NCBI GenBank assembly: GCA_951812925.1
Contig: OX638370.1
Location: forward strand, 26,589,964-26,653,963
Origin: Calliopum simillimum
Taxonomy: Eukaryota > Arthropoda > Insecta > Diptera > Lauxaniidae
DNA length: 64,000 nucleotides
Direction of reading: 5' to 3'
The position numbers and the translations under genes are program-made. Shown here one piece after another: positions 9,296 to 19,974 of the stretch. Numbering within the stretch: the first letter of the stretch is position 1; every line of letters begins with the position of its first letter. Under the pieces are notes generated by a model, which saw only the letters and a list, made by a program, of their open reading frames with translations, ran no database searches and was not told where the DNA came from.

Positions 9296-10939
9296 ATGGC
9301 GCCCGAGCAGGGACCTAGCTCAGAGGATGGCGATTTACCGTCAGGATCTGCAGCTATCCCACAAATATTTATAAACGAAATTCAACATCAACAAGAAAAC
9401 AAAACTGATGCACCAGAGCAACCATTCCTAAGTCCAGAACCGTTAGCATCAATCCACCACTTAGCAAAAGAACGATTGATAGAAGAAATGGCAAAACAAG
9501 GACTCGAAACCGAAGGGAGCGTAGAGGCCCTTCGACGCCGATTCTGCACCTTTCTCAAAAGGCGACGAGGTCGACAATCTACAGAAAACCTTGTAAAACT
9601 TCTTGCAGAAGAAGTCGAGGATAATGGAGTGGATACGTCTGCAGGAAGATCACCTCTAAGTAATGCGGATGTAATGGACCTCGTAAGAAAGTGGAATTTC
9701 ACCTACGATGGTACGGAAGATATGTTAAATTTTATCGAAGAAGTGGAGGAAATGGCTCGTTGGGACAAAATCCCGCTGGATAAAATGCTGTTTCCAATGA
9801 TCAGCTTACTGAAAAGGAAAGCAGCTGACTGGTGGAGAATAAAAAAGGACCAAATCTCAACATGGAAACAGTTTCGACGGGAAGCTTTAAGTTTCTTTAT
9901 GCCGGCAAGATATTTCACTCGCTTGGAGGATGACATTTATCACCGCTGTCAGGGCCTTCGCGAAAGGGGCAAGGATTACATACTTGCTATCCAGAATCTC
10001 ATCGCACAACATCCGCGAATGCGAACAATCGATTTTACGGACAGAATTTATGACGGGTTACGACCCGAATATCGACTGTTTATTAGCCGGAATGGATTCT
10101 GTTCACTCGATGAGCTGGTAACTCTTACGGACGAATACGAATTTATCCGGATGGAAGAAAATCATCAGAACCGGGTTCATGCTATTCAAGGAGCGCAAGT
10201 CTGGTCAGGAATGTTTGCGGAGTACTCGCGATATGGCAAGGATATTCTAGCAGACGAACAAAACATGTGTCCCATGGTAAAAATAAATGATGGAACGGTT
10301 ATTTCTTTTCACCCTCCGACTACTCTCGAGAAGGAGTCGCCCGCAGGTCAAAAAGAAGACAGAAAAGATATTTTCCGTGTACCGCCTGGGGAAGAACAAA
10401 GACAGAGTCATAGACTGCCTAGCCGTATAATGAAAGTTAACCCAAACGACTTCGCAGAGTATTCTCGACAGGGAAACGAAATTCTGCCAGACGATTCTAG
10501 GGTACATACTGTAATAGCAGAACAATCAACAATTGAGGATCCTATTGTTCAACAGATTGAGAAACGGAATGATCTGGAAGATAGCCGGTCGAATCAGAGC
10601 CAGCATGTTGAAAGAATTCAGGTTCCTTGTGGAAAATTTACTGAAAATCCTCAACATGAACCACAGCCTCTACTCCAACGGCTTATAGCTGGCAAAATGC
10701 AGGGCGAAATAAAACAAAAAGATAAACATGGAATCAGAAACATGCAACTTAATCAAACATTAGAGAAGTATGAGGCTGTTGTCCAACAAGTTTCAGCTAC
10801 CGTACAGAGGGTAGCAAAATCAAACTCTAAAATTATGCCAGATCCTAGACAATGGAATTGGAGAAAGAGAAAGAAAAACTCGAACTGGATGAATAGGAAA
10901 AAAAAACCTCAACTAGGAGAGGGGGAAAAAAAACTTTGA
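9296..10939 (+). CDS. gag: retrotransposon Gag polyprotein
   Basis: 547 residues from the ATG at 9296, which overlaps the primer site; the frame stays open back to 9227 inside U5 but has no earlier ATG. Residues about 54-92 look like a short SAP-type helix pair followed by a basic run. Residues about 130-285 are a retrotransposon gag (capsid) domain, seen as FIEEVEEMARWD, the helix AADWW, FRREALSFF and a YDGLRPEYR/DELVTLTDEYE close. A FAEYSR motif occurs twice (307-312 and 386-391) in the less conserved C-terminal half. The last 45 residues are strongly basic (RKRKKNSNWMNRKKK), probably the nucleic-acid-binding end, because no CCHC zinc knuckle is present. The frame is intact, with TGA at 10937-10939, and is followed by no pol. 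It should assemble particles with reverse transcriptase supplied by another element. Confidence 0.88.
   Translation: MAPEQGPSSEDGDLPSGSAAIPQIFINEIQHQQENKTDAPEQPFLSPEPLASIHHLAKERLIEEMAKQGLETEGSVEALRRRFCTFLKRRRGRQSTENLVKLLAEEVEDNGVDTSAGRSPLSNADVMDLVRKWNFTYDGTEDMLNFIEEVEEMARWDKIPLDKMLFPMISLLKRKAADWWRIKKDQISTWKQFRREALSFFMPARYFTRLEDDIYHRCQGLRERGKDYILAIQNLIAQHPRMRTIDFTDRIYDGLRPEYRLFISRNGFCSLDELVTLTDEYEFIRMEENHQNRVHAIQGAQVWSGMFAEYSRYGKDILADEQNMCPMVKINDGTVISFHPPTTLEKESPAGQKEDRKDIFRVPPGEEQRQSHRLPSRIMKVNPNDFAEYSRQGNEILPDDSRVHTVIAEQSTIEDPIVQQIEKRNDLEDSRSNQSQHVERIQVPCGKFTENPQHEPQPLLQRLIAGKMQGEIKQKDKHGIRNMQLNQTLEKYEAVVQQVSATVQRVAKSNSKIMPDPRQWNWRKRKKNSNWMNRKKKPQLGEGEKKL
9297..9314 (+). other. primer-binding site, tRNA-Lys type
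   Basis: TGGCGCCCGAGCAGGGAC begins 2 bp after the LTR. It differs at one position from the site complementary to the 3' end of tRNA-Lys(TTT), and that position would form a G-U pair. It shares its first bases with the gag ATG. Confidence 0.85.
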
Positions 10940-11149
10940 AGTGCCAATAGAGTTAAATTGAAGTAAACTTGAAAACAAAAAGGAAAAAAAAAATATATAA
11001 AATTACACGAAAGTTAATTTTATAAAGTAACAACATTACGACGAGCACACGTGATGCTTAGAATCAACAGCTGGAAAAATAATAAAATCGCGAAGAGAGA
11101 AGGGGATAATGTCGACGAGAAGGTTCCCGTCTGCGAAGTAGGAGGGGAC
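10940..11149 (+). other. internal 3' untranslated stretch with polypurine tract
   Basis: About 200 bp between the gag stop and the 3' LTR, A-rich then mixed, with no open frame. The purine run AGGAGGGGA at 11140-11148, one base before the LTR, is the likely second-strand primer. Confidence 0.75.
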
Positions 11150-12951
11150 TGTAACGTCCCGAATGACGTCACAATATTATAAAATATAATATAATAAATA
11201 TATGATAAAACAAACAAACAAAAACCTAAAACAATTAAAAACAATAACCACCGCCACATTAATTAATTCATGTGCATGAAAGCAACAACAAATATACTAT
11301 TGCCACACATATGCACACACACAATGAAAATTACAAACCCGTCTGGTCGCGGCTCGCGACTATAAAAGCACGAATGCAAACACAGAAGGCAGGCAGTCAC
11401 AGCCAGACAACCGATGCGAACACATCAATTGCCAAGCACTTGATAGAAGTAGCAATCGAAGAATTGTTTAATTGTGCAAAGGCCTCGTATATACTAGGTA
11501 TCGTAGGGTAGTTAGTTTTCACGTAGCGGCCTGGAAGATTTATTATAATCTACCACATAGGCCTCCTGGCACCTTAAGTGACAGAGACATTATCCTACTG
11601 CACTGGAAACTTTTTATAGTATCCATATAGTGTACGTAGCAACCAGGAAGACTTATTATAGTCTTCCACGAAGGTTTCCTGGGCACCTTAAGTGACCAGA
11701 GTAAAGTAGCTACGGTGCTGGACACTTTTTATAGTATCCTTATAGTATCCGTAGTCTTAGGGTAGTTAGTTTACACGTAGCGGCCTGGAAGATTTATTAT
11801 AATCTGCCACATAGGCCTCCTGCCACCTTAAGTGACAGAGACATTATCCTACTGCACTGGACACTTTTTATAGTATCCATATAGTGTACGTAGCAACCAG
11901 GAAGTCTTATTATAGTCTTCCACTAAGGTTTCCTGGGCACCCTAAGTGACCAGAGTAAAGTAGCTACGGTGCTGGACACTTTTTATAGTATCCTTATAGT
12001 AGCCGTAGTATTAGAGTAGTTAGTTTACACGTAGCGGCCTGGAAGATTTATTATAATCTGCCACATAGGCCTCCTGGCACCTTAAGTGACAGAGACATTA
12101 TCCTACTGCACTGGAAACTTTTTATAGTATCCATATAGTGTACGTAGCAACCAGGAAGACTTATTATAGTCTTCCACGAAGGTTTCCTGGGCACCTTAAG
12201 TGACCAGAGTAAAGTAGCTACGGTGCTGGACACTTTTTATAGTATCCTTATAGTAGCCGTAGTATTAGAGTAGTTAGTTTACACGTAGCGGCCTGGAAGA
12301 TTTATTATAATCTGCCACATAGGCCTCCTGGCACCTTAAGTGACAGAGACATTATCCTACTGCACTGGATACTTTTTATAGTATCCATATAGTGTACGTA
12401 GCAACCAGGAAGACTTATTATAGTCTTCCACTAAGGTTTCCTGGGCACCTTAAGTGACCAGAGTAAAGTAGCTACGGTGCTGGACACTTTTTATAGTATC
12501 CTTATAGTATCCGTAGTCTTAGGGTAGTTAGTTTACACGTAGCGGCCTGGAAGATTTATTATAATCTGCCACATAGGCCTCCTGGCACCTTAAGTGACCA
12601 GAGTATTTACCCACGGTGCTGGACACTTGTTAAAGTATCCATATAGTACCCGTAGTCACTAAAATATAATCTTTGGAAATACTCTTCCATCAGTGATCCG
12701 GCCAAAGGATCAAGGAATCCAAGCAAGGACAGCATTCACCGAAAGGAGATTCAGCCAGCCGCGCGCTCAAAAACTAATATAAAATTGATATAATTATAAA
12801 TAATAGACAGCAATAAAAATAAATGAATTGTAATTGAAAAAGAACACTAAATAAAAAATATTTTGTAAACTAAAAGTTTTGGATTGTCTTTTAGTCTGAC
12901 CCTGGACACCGCTGACGCCTACCTCAGCTCTATACCAAAACAATCGTTACA
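11150..12951 (+). repeat. 3' LTR
   Basis: 1802 bp, the same length and order as the 5' LTR, including the 254-bp array. Its AATAAA signals near 12820-12855 would end the transcript. The right flank CTTC is the target duplication. Confidence 0.93.
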
Positions 12952-12958
12952 CTTCTTA

Positions 12959-13360
12959 GGGCCGGTTTCACAATGTCCAGTTAAGATATTTTTAAACTAA
13001 AGTTTACTAACGGAAGCTATGGGTATAAACTTTCCGTTAAATTATTTGGATTTCAATAAATTCCATTTTTTAACTTATGGTTAAATGTATATTGTGAATA
13101 AATAACAAATTTCCCCTTGAAATGTTTTCAAAAAATGTAAACATTTCAAATTTTTTCATATGAATATCAAAAAATATTTGAATTTATTTCAGTCTGTCAG
13201 TTAAATTTTAACTGAAAAAATTGTGCCAGTTAAAGTTAACTAAACGTTAAAGTTTATTTTTCGTCAGTTAATAAATAACTTCACATTGAGAAAACAATTT
13301 TATTCAAACTTACAGTTAAAGTTTCAGTAAAACGTTAACTGGACATTGTGAAAACGGCCC
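12959..13360. mobile_element. MITE, PIF/Harbinger-like
   Basis: 402 bp with 26-bp terminal inverted repeats (GGGCCGGTTTCACAATGTCC at the left, one mismatch at the right), flanked by TTA at 12956-12958 and 13361-13363. A TWA 3-bp duplication is typical of PIF/Harbinger elements. The subterminal region is rich in GTTAAAGTTTA-type repeats. There is no open frame. Confidence 0.88.
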
Positions 13361-13664
13361 TTAATGGACTTAAACTGGGTTATAACGGGCTGAAGTATTT
13401 TACAAAAATATTCTATGGAAAATTTCACTCGGGGCTACTAAGTACAATAAATGCTTTACACCTAAGAATAATGCGTAAACACTACTTTTTTTCCTGTTGT
13501 TTTGAATCAATCTAATACGTATACCCTACATTAGCTGGGATGGTATCTATTTTTCATAACATATTTTGTATTGTAATAAAATTAAATATTAATTTGTATG
13601 CACAGTTTAGTTTAATGTAAGAAAACTTTATTTGAGTATAGATCAGGGGAAGGTTATGGGCTAG

Positions 13665-14010
13665 AAAAATGAGCGGAGCCACACCCCTAAAAAACAAAAT
13701 TCGTTACATCTCTGAAACTGTTCGACGGATAGGAATAAAATATGGTGCATATGTAAGAACACTAAGACAAATACCACTCATTAGAAAATTGGGCGGTGTC
13801 ACGCCCCTAAAGAACAAAATTGGACATATCTCTGAAACTGTTCTAAGCATATAGATGGAATTTGTTATATATGTAAACGGCACTAGAGCAAACTCCATCA
13901 ACTCAAAAAATTGGCGACACTACACCCTGTAAAAAATACATCATAGCTATGAAACTATTTAACGTAGATGAATAAGGTTAGGTGCATACATTTGTTAAAG
14001 GAACCGGGAC
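13665..14010 (+). repeat. about 120-bp tandem units, three degenerate copies
   Basis: Units start near 13671, 13791 and 13912 and share GGCGGTGTCACGCCCCTAAA, TATCTCTGAAACTGTT and a YATATGTAA block. It is related to the unit at 48655-48790 and more distantly to the Helitron-like units at 18 and 49 kb. Confidence 0.65.
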
Positions 14011-14590
14011 AAAGGGGTAAAAGCTAGTCTACGTATAAAAATGAATGTTTGTGTGTTCGTTTTTTATGCGTTCGAAAATCATTTGAACGATTTCAATGCA
14101 ATTTTTACAGTACCTATATTAGTACTTATATATCGGAAAAACTCTAAATTCAACATATCCCAGAAACTTTATGCCCCTAAAAACAAGTCAAGCCAAGTTT
14201 CAGAAACTTTTTGACGCATAGAGATATTAATTTTCCCGGAAAATCACAAAAAACCCCGAGGGTTCTTATGACTGAAAAAATGAAGTTAGCCATACAAAGA
14301 GGTTTTTTGAGATTTTCCGAGAAAGTTTATTAGAAAACGATTCCCGAGGATTCGTATAGGTGAAAAAATAAAGTTAGCCACAAAAAAGAGAACAGGTATT
14401 AAATTTGTATATTAAGAAAATGTTGTTAAAACAGAATTTGACATCTGAATGCTCCGACAGCCTTACATAGAATCATTATGTAATCAGTTTGAATTCAATT
14501 AAACAAAAGTAAATAAATAAGAGAAAAGAAAATAAAAAAGTAAAATAAAAAAAATGTTGATTAAAAAATATCTTGTTAAAAAAAAAAAAA
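14011..14590. other. degenerate Helitron-like fragment and AT-rich stretch
   Basis: 14030-14060 (TACGTATAAAAATGAATGTT then TGTGTGTTCG) looks like the head of a non-autonomous Helitron-type element. The rest is degenerate, with two related segments around GATTTTCCGAGAAA and GAAAAAATGAAGTTAGCC. 14500-14630 is A-rich. No gene. Confidence 0.35.
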
Positions 14591-14599
14591 AAAATAAAA

Positions 14600-14690
14600 T
14601 TAAAATCAAGTATAAAAAAATAAAAAAAAAATAATCACCCGAGTTCGTTTCGAACCCATGTTGTTCTTACTGCAGCCTTATAAAAAATCA
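14600..14690 (-). repeat. pol III B-box-like locus ending in T-run
   Basis: On the minus strand a CATGGGTTCGAAACGAACTC segment carries the B-box core GGTTCGAAAC. It is followed about 20 nt later by TTATTTTTTTTTT, like a pol III terminator. No full tRNA cloverleaf can be drawn. It may be a tRNA-derived SINE fragment or tRNA relic. Confidence 0.4.
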
Positions 14691-14699
14691 TTGCGAAAG

Positions 14700-16490
14700 T
14701 GTTTCTAAATTTCTACGGGGCAAGCGCTTTTAAAGTGCTTGGATCAGAAGCGCTAGAAATTTTTCCTCTTGGGTAGCTCGAAATTCGTGTGTCAAAAGAT
14801 TTTGTCGGCAATTTTTCCCGTGGGTTCGTCTGGTTGGAAAAAAAAAAGTAAGACATGTTAAAGTTATCTGGGTTTTTCGGGAAAAATTTTGAGTTTACTG
14901 AAAAACGAGTTTCACTAAGGATCAGCTAGAAACTTGCTCGAAACTTCTTGTGGATTGGAAAAATGGGCGGTGTTGCGCTCCTAACAACAAAGTTAGACAT
15001 AAATTGTGAAAAAAGGGTTTTCTTGAAACGATTGGAGTGTTCTAATTTTACGTATTTCAAGTTAAAAGTGAAGTTATATTTAATATAAGCATTTGTATCT
15101 TATAAATTTATTATATCTATTGTGATTTCAAAGACTAAACCTTAAGCTGCGATAATTTTTTCTATACAATTTTACTTTACTTTACGTTACTTTTCTTCCA
15201 TTAAATTCTTTCTTCCTTACATTGCTTAAAGTATTTCCCTTACAATTCTTGCAAACACATTACGAAATTTGGCAAAAACATACTCACAGAATCATTGTCA
15301 CCGAAAAATCTCCACATATCACTTGTCACATTAAAAATTCATAATGAAGATGCACAAACAAAGCAGGCAGAGCTACCTCAATCCATAAGGTACGTGAGCA
15401 CAATCTGCTGCAAATGCACAAATGCAAATGCAGAATCTTTAAAATTTGTATCTTATGCATATGAATCCGTCAGTATATACTTGCAGCTATGTGTGAGTGT
15501 GTAAATACAAAATTACCTGAAGGCAACACAAATCATGTGGAAAATGGCAACAGCAACAACAACAACACCGACAGTTGCAAACTCTGTGATTGTTGTTGGA
15601 GCTTTTTGCTATTTTTGTACATCCTCAGTCGATTTATCCTGTCGGATTGCCTGCCGTCGACTGAGAACTATGATGACGTTGGTTGGCTACTATGAAAGGC
15701 AGAGGCGCAATACCCCAACACTTTAACCCTCTGTGGCTAATGTTAACTTCAAGTATGTAACCAGGATGTCAGATAAATGCATTATCTGCAAGATATGCTA
15801 TTTTCAGCAGATAGATAGTGTTGCCATATGGCACATTTTTGATTTTGTTGCAACTTCTGGCTGTTTGTTGCCCCATACAAAGATGGATGAACACATTAGA
15901 CAGGTGCAAAATTGTATGTTGATGATTGTTTTGTTTGTTGTTGCTGTTGCTGCTGACGTTTCTGTTATTACCATGTTCATGATATTTGTCAGTGTATTTG
16001 TCCTTTATGTTTGTATTTGAAATTGTGTTATTGTGTTAAATTTTAAATGAATCCTTGAATGCTTTGCTCTGAGCTGTTAACATTTCTGGTCAGTGGATAA
16101 AGTTTTGTTTTCAATGAGATTTGTGTATGTGAGAATTAAATTAAATTTTATTGAAATTAAATTTTAAATTGTTAAATTCTTAATTAAGTGTCCTTGAGCT
16201 TTATAATGAAATATTTATATTGGGATTATATTTCAAATGTCATGTCTTTTGGTATGTCAATCAAAAGCGCTTTTATCGTCAATTGTTATTTAAATTTGAT
16301 TTAATTAAAAATTTGTTTAATACTTCGGCGAAATGCTGCAATTCGTCCATTTTTCTGCTGAAATTGGTTCGAATATTACATTTAAAAACTACCGTATTAC
16401 TAGCTGTTTTAATTCGACCCCAGTTTCGAAGTTCCTAAGGCTTAGTCTTCAAGAGCCAGCTCGTCCGCAAATCATTGCTCCTTTCCCACA
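14700..16490. other. apparently unique stretch, no gene seen
   Basis: 14.7-15.0 kb is degenerate repeat-like DNA. 15.27-16.03 kb looks unique, with CAACAACAAC and TGTTGTTG runs, and several short overlapping open frames (up to 95 codons) with no family resemblance. It is probably intergenic or intronic. Confidence 0.4.
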
Positions 16491-16495
16491 AACAC

Positions 16496-16770
16496 TTTTT
16501 ACTCAAAATAGTTAACACTTTGATATAACTGCACTTCAATCAGACTGTGTCTTCTAAGCTGCAATCCAACTTGGATTTTTCTAGCAACAGCGTCTTTCTT
16601 TTGCACACAAACGTTCCTAAATCTAGATATTTCTAGCAACAGCTTCTAGAAGTACTATATGCTTAATACTTTTAACTTTAACTTTTTTACTCAAAGATCA
16701 ACACTTTGACGTTACTGCACTGCAATCAAACTGTTTCTGAACTGTAATTTCACTTTACTTTTCTAGCGAC
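16496..16770 (+). repeat. two copies of an about 188-bp repeat
   Basis: TTTACTCAAAATAGTTAACA near 16498 and its relative near 16686 each lead into ACTTTGA..TGCACTGCAATCA and a TTTCTAGC block. The copies are moderately diverged. Confidence 0.5.
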
Positions 16771-17050
16771 ATATGAATGGTGAGAGCATTTCTCACTGCA
16801 TTGGTAAGAGAATTTGACATATTTGAGAGTGTTATTTTTTTACACAATAGCCGTATTGTGTTGCTCGATTTTCACACAGTTTATGTCAAATTTCACACAG
16901 TTTTACTCAATACATATCGGCCCGGTACCCGATCCGGTTGAAATTTTTTATGAGTTTTAGAACTCAGTCTAACTTGGTCCTAGTCAAGAAAAATCCGTTG
17001 GAATTTTTTGGATATCTCAAACGGTTTTCGAGTAACAGTTGGCGTTTTTT

Positions 17051-17836
17051 TCTACCCCTTGGGCCAATACATATACCCAATTTGGGACAAAACTGGTTTT
17101 TGTAAAGCTTTTGCATGTTTACTTAAAAAATTATGCAGTTTCATTGACAAGTCGCTCTTAACGTTGTTCTATGATCGAAAGAGCACTCTTACCTGGTAAC
17201 CACTCAGTTTAACTAGCGCAGATTCATATTACAGTGGCCAGTGACCACGTAACCAAGTAACCACATTGGGTCGTTAGTATGAAAAGTCTTTTCTCCAAGG
17301 ATTAAATTCTGTCATTAAGAATAAGAAACAACAGTAAACTGATATACTGTTTCAAACACTGCGTTATGTTCTATGTATCGCATTTAGTTTCATGGGAATC
17401 CATTCATGTTCCAGTGGTTGATGACCTCGTAACCAAGTGACCACATTTGGGTCATTATTATAAAAAGTCCTCATTTTCAAGGATAAAATTCTGGCGTTAG
17501 AAAAAATAAACAAAACTAAACTGATACATTGTTTCAAACACTGTTTTATGTTCTATGGATTTCATTTGGTTTGATCGAAATCCATTCATGTTCCAATGGT
17601 TCATGACTAGGTGACCAAATAACCATATTGCGCACTTCTAAGCTAAATGCCCAAAACACAGCTACTTTTCACTTTGTAACAAGAATATCTCAAAACAGGT
17701 TACTGAATCGTTTTGAGCATGTCAAAAGCCTTTGAAATTCGGAAGCAGCACATAAATTGCTCAGCAAAATATGGCATCACTTTCAAAAAATGTCACAATT
17801 ATCCAAAAAGTATATGCACATTGGCCCAAGGGGTAG
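17051..17836. mobile_element. inverted-repeat element with internal 181-bp tandem units
   Basis: TCTACCCCTTGGGCCAATA at 17051 is mirrored at 17813-17836, and the similarity may extend outward. Between them, units with GTAACCAAGTAACCAC, AAAAGTC..AAGGAT and GTTTCAAACACTG recur at 17249, 17429 and about 17611 (180-182 bp). A third copy of the terminal motif lies at 18850-18885. Confidence 0.55.
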
Positions 17837-17954
17837 AAAACTTCCCCAACAAACTTGACATCGGAATTCTCAGACATGGCAATCCTAATTCAAATTATTT
17901 GTTCATATACTGAAATATCCATCCTTTGGCAACATGAAACGAGTGCTAATGTTA

Positions 17955-18708
17955 TCTATATATAAATAGGCAAACGAAATCGGTTAGGTCCCTGTTTCTA
18001 TACCTAAATCTCAACCGATTTGCTTGATTTTTTGTTGGAAAGGTTGTGAGAAGGAGCAGTGCATAGGACTATATTTGTTTTTAAAGTGGGAGGTGCCACA
18101 CCCCTAAATGGAAAAAACGATCTCACGGCTAAACCGCTACATCGATTTTAACGAAATTTGCTATGAAGATAGGGTTAAGACTAAGGAACGATAATATGAC
18201 CATTATGTTTTTCAGTGGGCGGTGCCACGCCCCTAAATGGAAAAAACGCTCTCACGGCTAAGCCGCTGCATCGATTTTAACTAAATTTGGTATGGAGATA
18301 GGATTGGCACTAAGGAACGATAAAATGACCATTATATTTTCAGTGGGCAGTGCCACGCCCCTAAATGAAAAAACGCTCTCACGGCGAAAATACTGCATAC
18401 GATTTTTATGAAATTTGGTATAGATATAGAGTTAGCACTATATAGCACGATAACATGATTGATTTTTATGAATTTTGGTATAGATAGATATCAAAAACTG
18501 TTTGCTCTTAAGTAGGAGTTACACGCCTCTAAATGGAAAGTACGATATTGCAACTTAGCTGCTGCACCGATGCAGATAACCCGAACCCTAAGGAAGAATA
18601 TTAAAAGTTTTTTGTGTTTTATCGACCAAGGAAGGGTATAAAAACTTTTTCCTTTATTTTATGGTCAAATCGAAATGGGCGAATTTCGGCCACAAGGCGA
18701 ACTCTAGT
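17955..18708 (+). mobile_element. Helitron-like element, family B, copy 1
   Basis: It starts TCTATATATAAATAGGCAAA and ends CTAGT, the TC...CTAR pattern of Helitron/Helentron elements. The core is about 3.5 tandem units of 128 bp, each with GTGGGCGGTGCCACGCCCCT, ACGCTCTCACGGCTAA, CATCGATTTTAACG and ACTAAGGAACGATAA. The 3' portion (AAGGAAGGGTATAAAAACTT to the end) is single copy. No RepHel. The inverted copy lies at 49052-49936. Confidence 0.75.
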
Positions 18709-19549
18709 TATTTTAATTATGTAAATATTTTAAATTTTAAAATGGTCTTTTTGGAAACTTTCGGTTAAATAATAGCCAACATTCCAAAGATTTGATATGT
18801 ATCAACAAATAATTTTTAGATTTTTAACTCTCTTAGAAATCTTTATTTTAGTTTAGGGGTAGAAAAATTCCCCTGGGCCAATATAGGTTATCCTTATGGA
18901 GCAAAAGCTTAGCAGTAAAATCAATTTTAAAAACATGTTCGAATTTTTAAACGTGAGTTGACATCAATTTACTTGCATTAAATGTACCACATTTTCATTG
19001 TATTATCCTGCGTTCTCTCTTTGCTTTCTTGTTTTGCGCATCTTATTTTCCTTTCCACTTTATATCCCTGTTTAACTTATGTCACTGAAAGGCTTTCCAT
19101 AATAGTTTCCCCTTTAATTTTAATTACTTTCCAATTTAATTGAAACAGCCCTTTTCCTGTACAAATTATGTTACAACAATTCAATTCACCAAAGGCACTG
19201 TGAGAAATATTCAACTTATATTTACAATATGTTAATTCGTTACTCAGTCTTGAGGAGTTCTAAATGTTTGCACAAAAAAAAAAAAAAATACTTTACGTGG
19301 TTTTTGATAAGAATACCATTCTCGTATAGATAGCTACCAACTCTAACAGGAATTCTCGAGAAATGGTGATCACAATATTACAGGAGAGCAGCAAAACCCT
19401 CAAAACCTCAACCAAGCCTGAGAGAGGTCAAACTTTGGAGAGATCAAACTGAATTTTTGATATTAATCGGATTTTACGTTTTAAAAAATTCTCAACAATT
19501 TTTGCTTCTTTGATCGGTCCTTGACTTTTAGGCGTCTTGTCCAGTTGGT
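18709..19549. other. AT-rich stretch, no gene seen
   Basis: Contains a stray copy of the GGGGTAGAAAAATTCCCC motif near 18853 and an A-run at 19277-19290. Nothing coding was recognised. Confidence 0.4.
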
Positions 19550-19965
19550 CAAAAAATTCTCATGTAAGCCACCTAACAATTGAAACGTAAAAAAGGCTTT
19601 AAAAAATAATGATTTTTTGTAGCAAGATTTTGAAAATTTTTCTTTCGAAAATAATTAACATACAATAGATCAGGGAATAGTTTTGTTTTTGGACCAAAAT
19701 AATTTATTATCATTTATTATTGAAATCCATATTTCAAATAAATAAGAATTTAAGCAACTACTCCGCCTTTGAGAAAATTATAACAAAAATGTGGGCACTC
19801 TCCACATGTCTAGGAACTATATCCCAGAAAAATAAAATTGGGGTAATCGATATTGGTTCAAAAGTCTTTACTAGTTGCTATAAATAATCATTTTTCCGGA
19901 AAGCCTTTTTCACGTTTAAATTCTTAAGTGGGTCTCTTGAGAATTTTTTTGGGCCTGTTTTTAGC
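19550..19965. mobile_element. foldback family 1, partial degenerate copy
   Basis: Carries the family landmarks TTGGACCAAAATAA, TTATTATTGAAATCC, GAGAAAATTATAA, and TTGGGGTAATCGATATTGG, with an inverted partner of the CACCTAA..TTGAAACGTAAA end at its right side. About one arm's worth of the 38.2-39.2 kb element. Confidence 0.6.
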
Positions 19966-19974
19966 ACTTCTTCA

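Larger units (their letters stand above)
7493..12951 (+). mobile_element. LTR retrotransposon, gag-only, young
   Basis: 5459 bp in total. The two LTRs are both exactly 1802 bp and were identical in every stretch compared, starting TGTAACG and ending CGTTACA. They are flanked by CTTC at 7489-7492 and CTTC at 12952-12955, a 4-bp duplication. The internal region is only 1855 bp. It holds a primer site of tRNA-Lys type, one gag open frame and a polypurine tract, with no protease, reverse transcriptase, RNase H or integrase. The 4-bp duplication and the tRNA-Lys primer fit the Ty3/gypsy group (Osvaldo-like elements use this primer), which is inference. It resembles a non-autonomous gag-bearing element mobilised by a full-length partner. 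Confidence 0.93.

Noticed and set aside
9388..9702. Minus-strand frames at 9388-9702, 9703-9936 and 10247-10525
   Set aside because: Antisense shadows of the gag gene.
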